A stretch of 64,000 bases of DNA from Clostridia bacterium (GTDB taxonomy: Bacteria; Bacillota; Clostridia; Oscillospirales; Acutalibacteraceae): assembly GCA_017403265.1 (NCBI GenBank), contig JAFQOJ010000016.1:62001-126000 (forward strand), given 5' to 3'. Below the pieces are notes generated by a model that searched no databases, was not told the DNA's origin, and was given only the letters and a program-made list of their open reading frames with translations. This document shows, piece after piece, positions 44,032 through 52,535 of the stretch. Position 1 is the first letter of the stretch, and each line of letters opens with the position of its first letter. A program made the position numbers and the translations under genes.

Positions 44032-45087
44032 TTATTTACTGCAATAAACTTTTATTGCCTTTGAAACGAAATCGGCTGTACCGTTGCCGTTTTTATCGAT
44101 ATTGTTTTTGAATCGTTCATCGGCGACGTACATAAGCCCCAGCCCTGCAAGGATTTCGTTGGTGCAGGTGTAGTAATTATCAGTAATGTAGTCTTGCAGT
44201 TCTTTTACAAGTGCCTGAGTCTCGTCCGAGTCGGCGGTGTAGCCGTTATTCATACACTCAGCAAATTTAGCAAAGACTGACATCAGTCCGTCATTTACCT
44301 CTTGCCATTTATCAGCAGTGTAGTTTGCAGTTTTTTCTGCGTGTTCTTTATAGGCATCGGTATTACCAAAACGTTGTTTTACTTCCTTATCATAACTATT
44401 TTTATAATTCATTACTAATACTCCATCTTTAACATAAGAATTGGTGAGTTCAAAATCCCGAACGGTACTGTTCATAAAGAGTGGTTTATCATCTTTGTCA
44501 GCGACAACAGGTGCTACAACAAGGCTTAATTCATCGATAGCGTTGGCGCGCTGAAATGCGCCGTTTATGATGCTACCGCCCTCTAACAGCAAGGTATCAA
44601 TTCCTACTATGTTTTTGAGTTTAAATAGCGCGAGTTCAACGTCAATTTTATCTTTGCCCGCAAAGATATAGGGTATTTCCAAATCTTTAAGGTAGCCGAG
44701 ATATCGCTCATCGACATTTTCGGATAATACCTCAATAATCTGTGTGCCGTCATATCCTGGGTCGCCATCGGGGTCGATAATACGATTAGATTTCCAACCA
44801 AGTTTACCGTTTGTATCAAAAGCGACAGCGTAAAAGCCTGACAAGTTTTCAGGTGTAAAATCAGTCTTTTCTTTTGGCTCATACGCGCTTAAATCAGGAT
44901 AGTATCCGCCCGTGAAACTGCTCTCCATAGTAACGCGACCGCAAATAAAACCGTTTGATTTTGTGTTGCGATTAATATCGTAATATATTTCGCAAGTCTT
45001 TTCACAAGCAGAGCTACTCAAAAACTCGCCTGTAACCTTACCGTCAATCGAGGTTACCATATGGCAGATTACGTATGGTCTGTTCAT
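44032..45087 (-). CDS. RibD_C reductase fused to TipAS domain
   Basis: 351 residues. The N-terminal 225 match the RibD C-terminal (dihydrofolate-reductase-like) NADPH reductase fold (MVTSIDGKV, FICGRVTMESS, LLLEGGSIINGAFQRANAID). The C-terminal 120 (VKQRFGNTDAYKEHAEKT, LGLMYVADERFKNNIDKNG) match the TipAS antibiotic-binding domain normally attached to MerR regulators. The fusion is unusual. ATG 45087 is chosen from a ggtgat site. Confidence 0.8.
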   Translation of the reverse strand: MNRPYVICHMVTSIDGKVTGEFLSSSACEKTCEIYYDINRNTKSNGFICGRVTMESSFTGGYYPDLSAYEPKEKTDFTPENLSGFYAVAFDTNGKLGWKSNRIIDPDGDPGYDGTQIIEVLSENVDERYLGYLKDLEIPYIFAGKDKIDVELALFKLKNIVGIDTLLLEGGSIINGAFQRANAIDELSLVVAPVVADKDDKPLFMNSTVRDFELTNSYVKDGVLVMNYKNSYDKEVKQRFGNTDAYKEHAEKTANYTADKWQEVNDGLMSVFAKFAECMNNGYTADSDETQALVKELQDYITDNYYTCTNEILAGLGLMYVADERFKNNIDKNGNGTADFVSKAIKVYCSK

Positions 45088-45111
45088 AAAATCACCATTA
45101 TTAGTCAAGTA

Positions 45112-45426
45112 TTACCGACTTTTTCTTGCCGTTTTTGTTTTAGGATATTCACGTATTCTTACAATAAAATCAAAGTTTACAGCTTCTAAAGTGCCGGATT
45201 TTTCAATCAAAATTCCGCCCTCGTTCACTTCTTTGATCGTTCCTGTAAATTGCGAATTAAAGGTGTAAATAATACACTCTTTATTTATAAATTTTTGTGC
45301 AAGCTCAAACATTTCGCTGTCCTCCGTTTTTCTTTTTTTAATTATGTTTTTTAAAACTGCTTTTTCATTTCGCTGAGTTATTAATATGATTATAAGCAAT
45401 AAAAATATTGGGATATAAGAACTCAT
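45112..45426 (-). CDS. Small membrane-anchored protein
   Basis: 104 residues: one N-terminal membrane helix (YIPIFLLLIIILI) then a small beta-rich, Sm/SH3-like soluble part (CIIYTFNSQFTGTIKEVNEG). No named family recognised. Starts 2 bp after the PAS-domain gene. Confidence 0.68.
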   Translation of the reverse strand: MSSYIPIFLLLIIILITQRNEKAVLKNIIKKRKTEDSEMFELAQKFINKECIIYTFNSQFTGTIKEVNEGGILIEKSGTLEAVNFDFIVRIREYPKTKTARKSR

Positions 45427-45428
45427 TT

Positions 45429-45797
45429 TTATCCCCCTATTTCAGCGTATAGTGACCGGGTTTCTTGGTTTCTGTATTCGTGCTTTTCATAATAACCGAT
45501 AAGTGTGCCGCCCGCGTCACGTAAAGCGACCATATAAACGTCCTTATTTTCTTTATCATTGCGCGAAGTATAGACGATATTATTATCCTTACTCTTAGCA
45601 AACCAAGCTACTACGCGGTCAATTTTTGCGTTAGAATCGGCATTGTGGCAAGCCTTTAGGCTTTTGCCTGTAAGGTCGGTATGATAACGCGAAATAGATG
45701 CAGGGTTCATATACACCACCGTATGCTCTAAATCGCAAATAACAACGGGTGCCGTGTCTTGCTCTAACACACTTTTGAAAAATTTTGATAATTCCAT
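45429..45797 (-). CDS. PAS-domain protein
   Basis: 122 residues made of one PAS sensor fold (APVVICDLEHTVVYMNPAS through VALRDAGGTLIGYYEKHE). No output domain, so it probably works with another operon product. Starts 1 bp after the flavin reductase gene. Confidence 0.8.
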   Translation of the reverse strand: MELSKFFKSVLEQDTAPVVICDLEHTVVYMNPASISRYHTDLTGKSLKACHNADSNAKIDRVVAWFAKSKDNNIVYTSRNDKENKDVYMVALRDAGGTLIGYYEKHEYRNQETRSLYAEIGG

Positions 45798-45798
45798 A

Positions 45799-46356
45799 TT
45801 ATTTTAACTTCTTTCCGTCAGAGAATGCATTGCCGACCTTTTCACCGAGTTTTATGTAGGTGTGGTGCACTGGGTCGTAAGTGATAGCATGTAGCTTTTC
45901 GGGGTCGATTTGTCCGTCACTTCCTAGTACCGACTCATCCGCGCTGACATTTACAATCTCGCCGATGCAAATGCCGTCTTCATTAAACTTCAAGAGTTTG
46001 CACTCAATAGTCATAGGAAATTCGTTAATTATGGGCGCATTTACAAGGGCAGATTTTGTGGTGGTAAGTCTTGCCTCTTCCATTTTATCTGGGACCTTGT
46101 TGCCCGAAACAATGCCGACATAGTCTGCCTCAATCACGTGCTTTGCATCGGCAATGCTTACCGTGAAAGCACCGCTCTCGATAATATTTTTAGTTGTCTT
46201 ATGGTCATCGGCAAGACAAACCATAATTTGATTAGTATCGTAAATTCCACCCCAAGCCGCGTTCATACAGTTTGGCTTTCCGTCTTTATCGTAAGCCGCA
46301 ACAATAAACACAGGCATAGGATAGGCCCAGGTTTTTACTCCAAAATCTTTACGCAT
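45799..46356 (-). CDS. Flavin reductase-family protein
   Basis: 185 residues from ATG 46356 (gaggtg upstream). FMN-binding split-barrel signature: YPMPVFIVAAYDKDGKPN and MNAAWGGI, ending FSDGKKLK. Such proteins bind FMN and often reduce flavins or act as electron carriers. Lies between ArsC and the PAS protein. Confidence 0.85.
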   Translation of the reverse strand: MRKDFGVKTWAYPMPVFIVAAYDKDGKPNCMNAAWGGIYDTNQIMVCLADDHKTTKNIIESGAFTVSIADAKHVIEADYVGIVSGNKVPDKMEEARLTTTKSALVNAPIINEFPMTIECKLLKFNEDGICIGEIVNVSADESVLGSDGQIDPEKLHAITYDPVHHTYIKLGEKVGNAFSDGKKLK

Positions 46357-46369
46357 AAAAAACACCTCT

Positions 46370-46747
46370 TTATAAACTCTTAACTTTATCTTCAATCTGT
46401 TTAATTATTTTGATAAAAACCTCATCACTTTGTCCTGTCGGGTCGGGTAGGTTCCAGTTATCGTCAAAGGCTCTGTTTATAAACGGACAGCCGACATCAC
46501 AACCCATTGATATTGCTATATCGGGTGTAGGAATTTTATCAAAGGTTTTGCTGTACTGTGCAAGTTCCATATCAATACCGTAAAGTTGTTTCATAAGTCG
46601 CACGGCATCTTGGTTAATTTGTGGTTTAGTTTCGGTCCCCGCAGAATAAAAGTCATATTTATCACTCAAAAAGTGAAGACCGAGCGCCTCGGCAATCTGA
46701 CTGCGACAAGAGTTATGTACGCATATAAAGGCTATTTTCTTTTTCAT
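46370..46747 (-). CDS. arsC: Arsenate reductase (low-molecular-weight phosphatase type)
   Basis: 125 residues with CVHNSCRSQ at the N-terminus (P-loop cysteines of thioredoxin-dependent ArsC) and NLPDPTGQSDEVF near the end. Would reduce arsenate to arsenite. Overlaps the upstream gene by 4 bp. No arsenite pump is next to it in this window. Confidence 0.88.
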   Translation of the reverse strand: MKKKIAFICVHNSCRSQIAEALGLHFLSDKYDFYSAGTETKPQINQDAVRLMKQLYGIDMELAQYSKTFDKIPTPDIAISMGCDVGCPFINRAFDDNWNLPDPTGQSDEVFIKIIKQIEDKVKSL

Positions 46748-47424
46748 TTAAACGGACACCTCTCGCCGATACATTGGTTATTAAATTCCGAATGGATACA
46801 CTTGATTTCGCCAAGTTCCATTTCTGTACCAAGATGTGTTTTTACAAACTTTACCGCTTCGGTTATGGCAAGATAGGAATCCCTTTTACAGCAACGGGGA
46901 CCGCCGATTTTGCCGATTGCCTCAAGAGCTTTTGCGGTCATTTGGTTAGAAAGTCCCCACGCTTCGTTGCCGAGCGGTGTAGAGCCTGTAATAATTGATA
47001 CAAACATACCTGTGCTCACACCCGCACCGCAAGCTCCCCAAAATCCGCAAGCGCCACCAGGCACTTTTTTACCGCGCGACTGCATTTCTACAAGCGCTTT
47101 ATGTAGGTCGATTTCACCGCCTGAATTTTTGTATGCTGTAAGGAGTGCTGAGCCGACCATAATATGATGCTCAGGTCCGTGCATATGGCAAAACGGCAAA
47201 ACCATAAGTTTTTGCAAAATTTTGATGGGATTTTTTGAGGTTTCACCCATACAAACACCGATAATAGTATCAACGCCCTTAGTATGACACTCACTGCAAA
47301 CGTAATGACCGTTCTCACACTTAGTTTTGCTGTTTTCTTTTTTGTGACAAAGAACGCACTCCATCTCGCTGTCATTTTCTAAATACTTAAGCGGCGCACC
47401 GCAAATCAAACATTCGTCTTTCAT
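46744..47424 (-). CDS. DUF5714-like cysteine-rich protein
   Basis: 226 residues with an N-terminal zinc-ribbon pair (CLICGAPL, CVLCHKK, CENGHYVCSECH) and repeated Cys later (ACGFWGACGAGVSTGM, GGPRCCKRDSY, CIGERCPFK), suited to metal or iron-sulfur binding. Matches the DUF5714 family as I know it; function unknown. Starts 2 bp after the rhodanese gene. Confidence 0.75.
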   Translation of the reverse strand: MKDECLICGAPLKYLENDSEMECVLCHKKENSKTKCENGHYVCSECHTKGVDTIIGVCMGETSKNPIKILQKLMVLPFCHMHGPEHHIMVGSALLTAYKNSGGEIDLHKALVEMQSRGKKVPGGACGFWGACGAGVSTGMFVSIITGSTPLGNEAWGLSNQMTAKALEAIGKIGGPRCCKRDSYLAITEAVKFVKTHLGTEMELGEIKCIHSEFNNQCIGERCPFK

Positions 47425-47426
47425 AA

Positions 47427-47825
47427 TTACCTCACAGTTTCGTACGGCCAGTCGATGATTCCGCCGAATTCTTTTACATTGGTGTAGCCGAGTTTCACAA
47501 GTTCTTCTGATGCGATTTTACTTCGTCTACCGCTACGGCAATAGACGAGAATCAAGGCATCTTTGTCGGGCAGCTCCTTTTCTGCTTTATTTATAATTTC
47601 GTATTCGGGAATCAAAATGGCATTTTCGATATGTCCCTCAGCGAATTCTTCCTCAGTTCTTGCATCTATAATAATATAATCTTGTTCGGTATCCATAATC
47701 TCTTTGGCTTGCTGTGGTGTTATTTGTTCATAGGTGGCATTATTTTCGTCACCTTGACAAGCGGTTAAGCCAAATAATGAAAGTGATATTAAAAGCATTA
47801 AAACTAGTCCTCTCAATTTTTTCAT
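47427..47825 (-). CDS. Rhodanese-like lipoprotein
   Basis: 132 residues: signal peptide with lipobox LTAC (Cys23), then a rhodanese domain with YIIIDARTEEEFAEGH and active-site Cys in LVYCRSGRRS. It acts at the cell surface in sulfur transfer or redox work. First gene of the nine-gene operon to 42788, downstream of the repeat copy at 47879-47914. Confidence 0.88.
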   Translation of the reverse strand: MKKLRGLVLMLLISLSLFGLTACQGDENNATYEQITPQQAKEIMDTEQDYIIIDARTEEEFAEGHIENAILIPEYEIINKAEKELPDKDALILVYCRSGRRSKIASEELVKLGYTNVKEFGGIIDWPYETVR

Positions 47826-47878
47826 AGTATTTGCACCTCGAATATTATTATATCATTTTAAATAATTTTTCTCAATCC

Positions 47879-47914
47879 CTTATTCTTTGTTTACTGCGTA
47901 TCAAATTTTGATAT
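47879..47914. repeat. Palindromic intergenic repeat, copy 3
   Basis: Same sequence as 41951-41986 with one change in the last palindrome arm. Lies 54 bp upstream of the rhodanese operon. Confidence 0.85.
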
Positions 47915-47952
47915 GATTACCACCTCTGAACAGCCTATTATATCTGCTAAAT

Positions 47953-47992
47953 ATATTAAACCGCCGAAGTTTTTACGCTTCAACGGTTTATA
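47953..47992. terminator. Terminator between operons
   Basis: aaaccgccgaag and cttcaacggttt form an imperfect stem placed downstream of the DUF2806 gene (minus strand). Confidence 0.5.
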
Positions 47993-48058
47993 AGTTTAAA
48001 ATCTAAATTGTATATTTTTTTACATACTTGTAGATAGCACGCCTACATAAAATGCAAG

Positions 48059-48931
48059 TTATATTTCTATATCATTCACTAACACACGGCAATTTCTTGA
48101 TTTGAATTTTTTAATTGTGAAGCGAAAAATTCCGCTTCGATATCTTTTGTAGTCAGTATCAATTATATCATATAATGCTCTTCCGTTAGTAGTAAACTCA
48201 ACATTGCCAGCTTTAATTTTACTGTCATTTGCAGGGTCGCCATATACAACCAGCCTTTGTATTCCCGAAACAAATACTTTTTTGGTTACAGGATTTTCTT
48301 CATTTTTAAACACGTATTCCGCATTGAAATCACATTCAATCAAACCTAAACGTTCAAGCTCTTTTAGCTTACTAGGTGTTATACCAGAGTGTTCATATGC
48401 TTTTCTATTGGTCGATATAAAAATTAGTAAATTTACCTCATCTGTACCAAAACTACGCAATGCAAAACGAGAAATATTGCAAAAGAATTCTGCTTCTTCG
48501 TACCGCATAATAGACAGGGTATGTAATAGTGAAAAACTTATTTTCCCTGGTTGATTAGCTTCTTCTGCTAATAATTTCGCCCAAATTAATTGCATGTCCG
48601 GATTTGAAATTAACCTAGCCTTATCGAAGAAAAACTCAAGCCAATCAATATCGATTTTTTGGGGTTCGGCAGAATCCTCCAAGAATTGAAGAGCCATGTG
48701 ACCAATATCTTTTTTTCTTTTTTGCTGTTTAACTAATTTTTTATATCCACAAAGGAAATCAAACATTTCTGGATTGACTTTTTTTCCGTCAATAGCACGA
48801 TTAATTAATTCCTTATGTCCTTCAACTATGACAGCTTCTAGTGGATCTTGCAAAAAGTTCATAATAACCTCTAAAAATTTTTCAGATGCTTTTCCTGCGC
48901 TTTTTGCTAACTCTAAATTATCTATACTCAT
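48059..48931 (-). CDS. DUF2806-like protein
   Basis: 290 residues, mainly helical and soluble, with DIDWLEFFFDKARLISNPDM and LIWAKLLAEEANQPGKISFS, the signature region of DUF2806, plus a winged-helix-like TPSKLKELERLGLI. Function unknown; DUF2806 genes often occur on accessory DNA. Monocistronic. Confidence 0.72.
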   Translation of the reverse strand: MSIDNLELAKSAGKASEKFLEVIMNFLQDPLEAVIVEGHKELINRAIDGKKVNPEMFDFLCGYKKLVKQQKRKKDIGHMALQFLEDSAEPQKIDIDWLEFFFDKARLISNPDMQLIWAKLLAEEANQPGKISFSLLHTLSIMRYEEAEFFCNISRFALRSFGTDEVNLLIFISTNRKAYEHSGITPSKLKELERLGLIECDFNAEYVFKNEENPVTKKVFVSGIQRLVVYGDPANDSKIKAGNVEFTTNGRALYDIIDTDYKRYRSGIFRFTIKKFKSRNCRVLVNDIEI

Positions 48932-49112
48932 AATTATTGCTCCTTTCTTAACAAAAAAGCTCTCTCGTTTTTCAAATATAGTATAGATTATTTTGGTTCA
49001 AAACGCAATACACATTGGTTGTTTCCATATACTATTATTTTTATTGTAAAGATATTTTAGTGTAAAGACCTTTTTGTTTTTTAATCACTTTTTTATTTAT
49101 TAATTAGAATCA

Positions 49113-49478
49113 TTAATTTCCATAATGTTCTTCTATAAGTTGCTCAATAGCAAATATTTTATTCTTTATATCAGCTGTCTTTTTTCTTGATTTATCAATA
49201 CCAAAAATGCACAGAATCATAGCCAAACCTATGGCTATATATGTGAATGCATAAAAAAGTGCATCCCATGTATTTGTGGAATTAATAGTATTGGAAAAAA
49301 TAACACCAAATATAGCTAATAAAATTGACAGAGATGGAGAAATATTCATATGCTCTTCTTTATATAATTCTGCTTCTGCACGTCGCTTATGCTTAAGTAA
49401 AACATGATAATAATTATCATTATATTTTTTAGTATTGAACTCCTTGTAATAATCATCAAAACTTTTTATTTTTTTCAT
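49113..49478 (-). CDS. Small two-helix membrane protein
   Basis: 121 residues with two central membrane helices (SPSLSILLAIFGVIFS and FYAFTYIAIGLAMILCIF) and charged ends; N-terminus KSFDDYYKEFNTKKYNDNYY. No family recognised. ATG has aggagg upstream. Confidence 0.62.
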   Translation of the reverse strand: MKKIKSFDDYYKEFNTKKYNDNYYHVLLKHKRRAEAELYKEEHMNISPSLSILLAIFGVIFSNTINSTNTWDALFYAFTYIAIGLAMILCIFGIDKSRKKTADIKNKIFAIEQLIEEHYGN

Positions 49479-49586
49479 ATTTTTACCTCCTATTTTTTCA
49501 TTTTACAAGAATTTACATAAATTATCAAGTTAATACTTTTTACTTGACAAATCTCTTTCTCCAAGTTAAAATGCGACAAACAAGAA

Positions 49587-49630
49587 CTCCCCAAGGTGAT
49601 GGTTATCATCACTTTGGGGAGGATTTTTTT
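49587..49630 (+). terminator. Strong hairpin with T-run
   Basis: ctccccaaggtgat / atcactttggggag then gattttttt on the plus strand. No plus-strand gene precedes it, so its transcript is unknown or lost. Confidence 0.65.
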
Positions 49631-49920
49631 GACCACAGTTTGTCCCACAGACAGCTTTGGAGTATGTGGAAACAGTGCAGTTAAGAGTGCTAAAGAGTAT
49701 ATAAATCCGAGCGGAAAGTGCTAAATAGTGCTATATGTAGCCGATATTAAGAAAATATAGCCGTTTGGGAACACATATACACACCCTAACTCATCAATGC
49801 TAGAAAGTGCAGTATTTACTGGGTTTCAAGATTATAATTTTATTCGAACCTGTTAAGATTTTTTCGTTTTGACCACAGTTTTTATTCTGTTTTTTGTCTC
49901 TTTTCTCCTTTCGCATCACA

Positions 49921-49949
49921 ACATTACCACAAAGGATTTCAAAAGTCCA
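49921..49949 (-). promoter_or_regulatory. Orphan copy of the DUF6809-module promoter
   Basis: Minus-strand TGGACT, 17 bp, TAATGT, followed by a ribosome-binding-like gaaaggag, but no ORF follows. Likely the relic of a third module. Confidence 0.5.
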
Positions 49950-49978
49950 GCGAAATAGTGAATTATTTTTAATAATTT

Positions 49979-51142
49979 TTATAGTTTCTTTGAGACACTT
50001 TCAGCGTATTCTGATTTTGAGGCTAAACCATCCAAAAGTTTTTTATAAAACCTTTTGACATCCTTGTCTCCTAAAATACAAGAAACCTGACTATTCTCAC
50101 AAGCTATTTTGAACATAGCTTCTTTATTTTCTGCAGACCAATTATTATATTGCTGCAATTCCTTAATAACCATATGGGTTGTAGCAAAAGAATTGCTATT
50201 CTCAAGAGCCATAATTAAATCTAATTTCCTCTTTTCTTCTTCACTACTAAGTTTATCGGTCTCACTGGTTTCGTTTTTACACTGCGCATAAACACTTTCT
50301 AAGACCTCATTGGTAGCCGTTCTATCTATAATTGCTTTCACCAAACTGTCAAGTTCGGCGCCATCACGATAGTCTGCGGGCATATAATATTTAATTCTGC
50401 CCTCACGCATCATTTTATAGACTTTAGTTTTATCCTTAGTATCAGCGTTGTAAACGCCTATAGAATGTCCTCCGTAAGAATTAACAAGTTTCATACATGG
50501 CACATCAGTATCGCTGTCTCCAATATAGACCATATTTCTAAATGGCACTCTGATTTCATCAGTACCAAAAAAATCATTTACGCCTTGGTCGTTAATATTT
50601 AATATGCCTTTGCTGATTCTAAACAAAAACTGAGTTTTATTGGTATAATTTATAACCTGAGCGGGCCACATAGCAACACCATCCTTATCATAATAAAATG
50701 AGCTTGCATAGATTTTTTCAAAAGCACCATTTTTAGCCAGAGATGTGCCGTCTATCATTTCTTTAAGACCGCAAGAGATAATATAGTGTTCAACAATTAC
50801 GCCGTGCTCTTGACCGTATTTTTTAATACGCTCGAACCATTCCCCTACACCTGGAAACAGTTTTACACGCGAACCATAATCCTCTAATGTAGACCTGTTG
50901 AAAATAAACTTTCCGTGAGCCTTCTCAACCATCTTATACATGTAGGCAAGATTTTGATCCATATCATTGTTTTCTGCCAATTGGTTTGATTCTTTCCAAA
51001 AATCCTCTACATCATAACCAACCTCTTGTATGTAGCCTTGAGCTTGCATATCATTAGGTGATAATGTTTTATCAAAATCGTAGCATATTGCAAGCACAGG
51101 CATAGTTTCCTTTAACTTTCTTTCGTATACATTCTCTTTCAT
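49979..51142 (-). CDS. HAD-family phosphatase
   Basis: 387 residues. HAD motif I CYDFDKTLS (about 20-28), motif II YIISCGLK and motif III YIGDSDTDVPC support phosphohydrolase activity; the cap region resembles the phosphoserine phosphatase class. The last 110 residues are helical with no known domain. Substrate unknown. Not clearly linked to a neighbour. Confidence 0.85.
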   Translation of the reverse strand: MKENVYERKLKETMPVLAICYDFDKTLSPNDMQAQGYIQEVGYDVEDFWKESNQLAENNDMDQNLAYMYKMVEKAHGKFIFNRSTLEDYGSRVKLFPGVGEWFERIKKYGQEHGVIVEHYIISCGLKEMIDGTSLAKNGAFEKIYASSFYYDKDGVAMWPAQVINYTNKTQFLFRISKGILNINDQGVNDFFGTDEIRVPFRNMVYIGDSDTDVPCMKLVNSYGGHSIGVYNADTKDKTKVYKMMREGRIKYYMPADYRDGAELDSLVKAIIDRTATNEVLESVYAQCKNETSETDKLSSEEEKRKLDLIMALENSNSFATTHMVIKELQQYNNWSAENKEAMFKIACENSQVSCILGDKDVKRFYKKLLDGLASKSEYAESVSKKL

Positions 51143-51196
51143 AATTTAAGTCCTCACACTATTTGAATTTTATACAGCAGTTACGTCCTATTCTTT

Positions 51197-52300
51197 TTAT
51201 CCGTTTATTTTGAAAACTATTTCTTTTTCATTCTTTCTTGAAAACTCGCTGAGCGAGTATGAGCGAATTCTTTCTTTTACTATATTAGGAATTATGAAAC
51301 CATTATTCGTAAGTTTAGCGCAACGGTTAATAATGGTCTTATTTGTAACACCAAGCTTTTTGCTTACTTCAATCGGGGTAAATTCAAACATGCGGTTTTT
51401 AAGAAGATACGCGAGCAATTCTTTTTCCTTAGCGCTTAAATATGACAAGCTACCGTCAAGTTCATCATCGGTAGATGCTTTTGAGAGTTCGCATACTTTC
51501 TTTGAATAAAGTTCCATCATTCTAAGGAAATAGTTAATCCAAATTTCAGGATGCGGAGGATTTTCTCTACCTGAATAATATAGTGCCGGTAATCCCATTT
51601 GAAGAGATGCGTAATATTCATCAGGGTCATAAGCAAAATATTCTTCGAGTGAGCCGATGCCGTTAAATCCATAGCCGCCCTGGTCAAGAATATATCCAGA
51701 CATTAGTCTTGCTGTACGACCGTTGCCATCTTCAAAAGGATGTATAGTAACTAACTGATAGTGTACAACCGCAGCAATAATTAGCGGATGGTCATCAGTC
51801 GTATTTACATACTCTACAAGTTCATCAAGCAACGTTGGAATATCGGTATATTCAGGTGGTATATATTCAGGCGTACCCGTTTCAGAATCATAAACTGCAA
51901 ATAGCACACCGGGAGGCATTTCACCTCTAAGACCAATCTTTTCTTTTGATGCGCCTTTTTCGACCATTGCCTGAACTTCAAGCAACAACTCCTTTGAAAA
52001 AGGCTCTTTTACTTTAAGCTTTTCTTCAAGCAAATTGAGGGCGAGAAAGTAGTTCCTCACCTCTTGCTCGGGCTTTAAGAAATGCTTATGCGCATCCCTT
52101 TCCATAGCCTCATTAGCCTGCGCCTCAGTTAAAGGATTTCCCTCTATCTTATTAGAAGCATAAGAACTTTTTTTCTTGGAATTTTTTCTAAGTCTATTTT
52201 TAGTTACTTGCGGTAGTTCGATTGTTCTAAGTGAAAAACGGTTTTCGTCAATAGCGGATATTTTCTTTAAAATATCGTTTGTTAAAGTAACCTTAATCAT
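51197..52300 (-). CDS. Fic-family protein
   Basis: 367 residues. Fic active motif HPFEDGNGRTARL (about 190) transfers AMP or similar groups to protein hydroxyls. An N-terminal helical part carries SSYASNKIEGNPLT, which resembles the inhibitory (S/T)xxxE(G/N) motif, so activity is probably self-restrained. A C-terminal winged helix (VSKKLGVTNKTIINRCAKLT) fits DNA binding or autoregulation. Monocistronic. Confidence 0.9.
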   Translation of the reverse strand: MIKVTLTNDILKKISAIDENRFSLRTIELPQVTKNRLRKNSKKKSSYASNKIEGNPLTEAQANEAMERDAHKHFLKPEQEVRNYFLALNLLEEKLKVKEPFSKELLLEVQAMVEKGASKEKIGLRGEMPPGVLFAVYDSETGTPEYIPPEYTDIPTLLDELVEYVNTTDDHPLIIAAVVHYQLVTIHPFEDGNGRTARLMSGYILDQGGYGFNGIGSLEEYFAYDPDEYYASLQMGLPALYYSGRENPPHPEIWINYFLRMMELYSKKVCELSKASTDDELDGSLSYLSAKEKELLAYLLKNRMFEFTPIEVSKKLGVTNKTIINRCAKLTNNGFIIPNIVKERIRSYSLSEFSRKNEKEIVFKING

Positions 52301-52405
52301 AAAATCATTCCTTTGTTTTTACTGATTATATTATACCATAACAAATTCGAAAATTCCACTATTTTTACATTATTTTTTCACTATTTTTCATTAGTGAAAA
52401 ATTTT

Positions 52406-52440
52406 TTATTCTTTGTTTACTGCGTATCAAATTTTGATAC
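52406..52440. repeat. Palindromic intergenic repeat, copy 4
   Basis: Full-length copy in the divergent region between the Fic and MATE genes. Confidence 0.85.
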
Positions 52441-52535
52441 AACAAAAGCTGTTAACAAACTTTACTACGGCTTGAATTTTGCGGTGAAATGTTATATAAT
52501 ATACGTTACAATTTTTGAGTTAATGGAGCGAAAAT

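Larger units (their letters stand above)
49479..49978. other. Gap with attachment-like remnants
   Basis: No gene. It contains a strong hairpin (49587-49630), the 22-bp tRNA-Pro arm sequence with gaccacagtttgtcccaca (49628-49649), a second partial gaccacagttt (49871), and an orphan copy of the DUF6809-module promoter (49921-49949). Together they look like debris of one or more lost elements. Confidence 0.5.
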
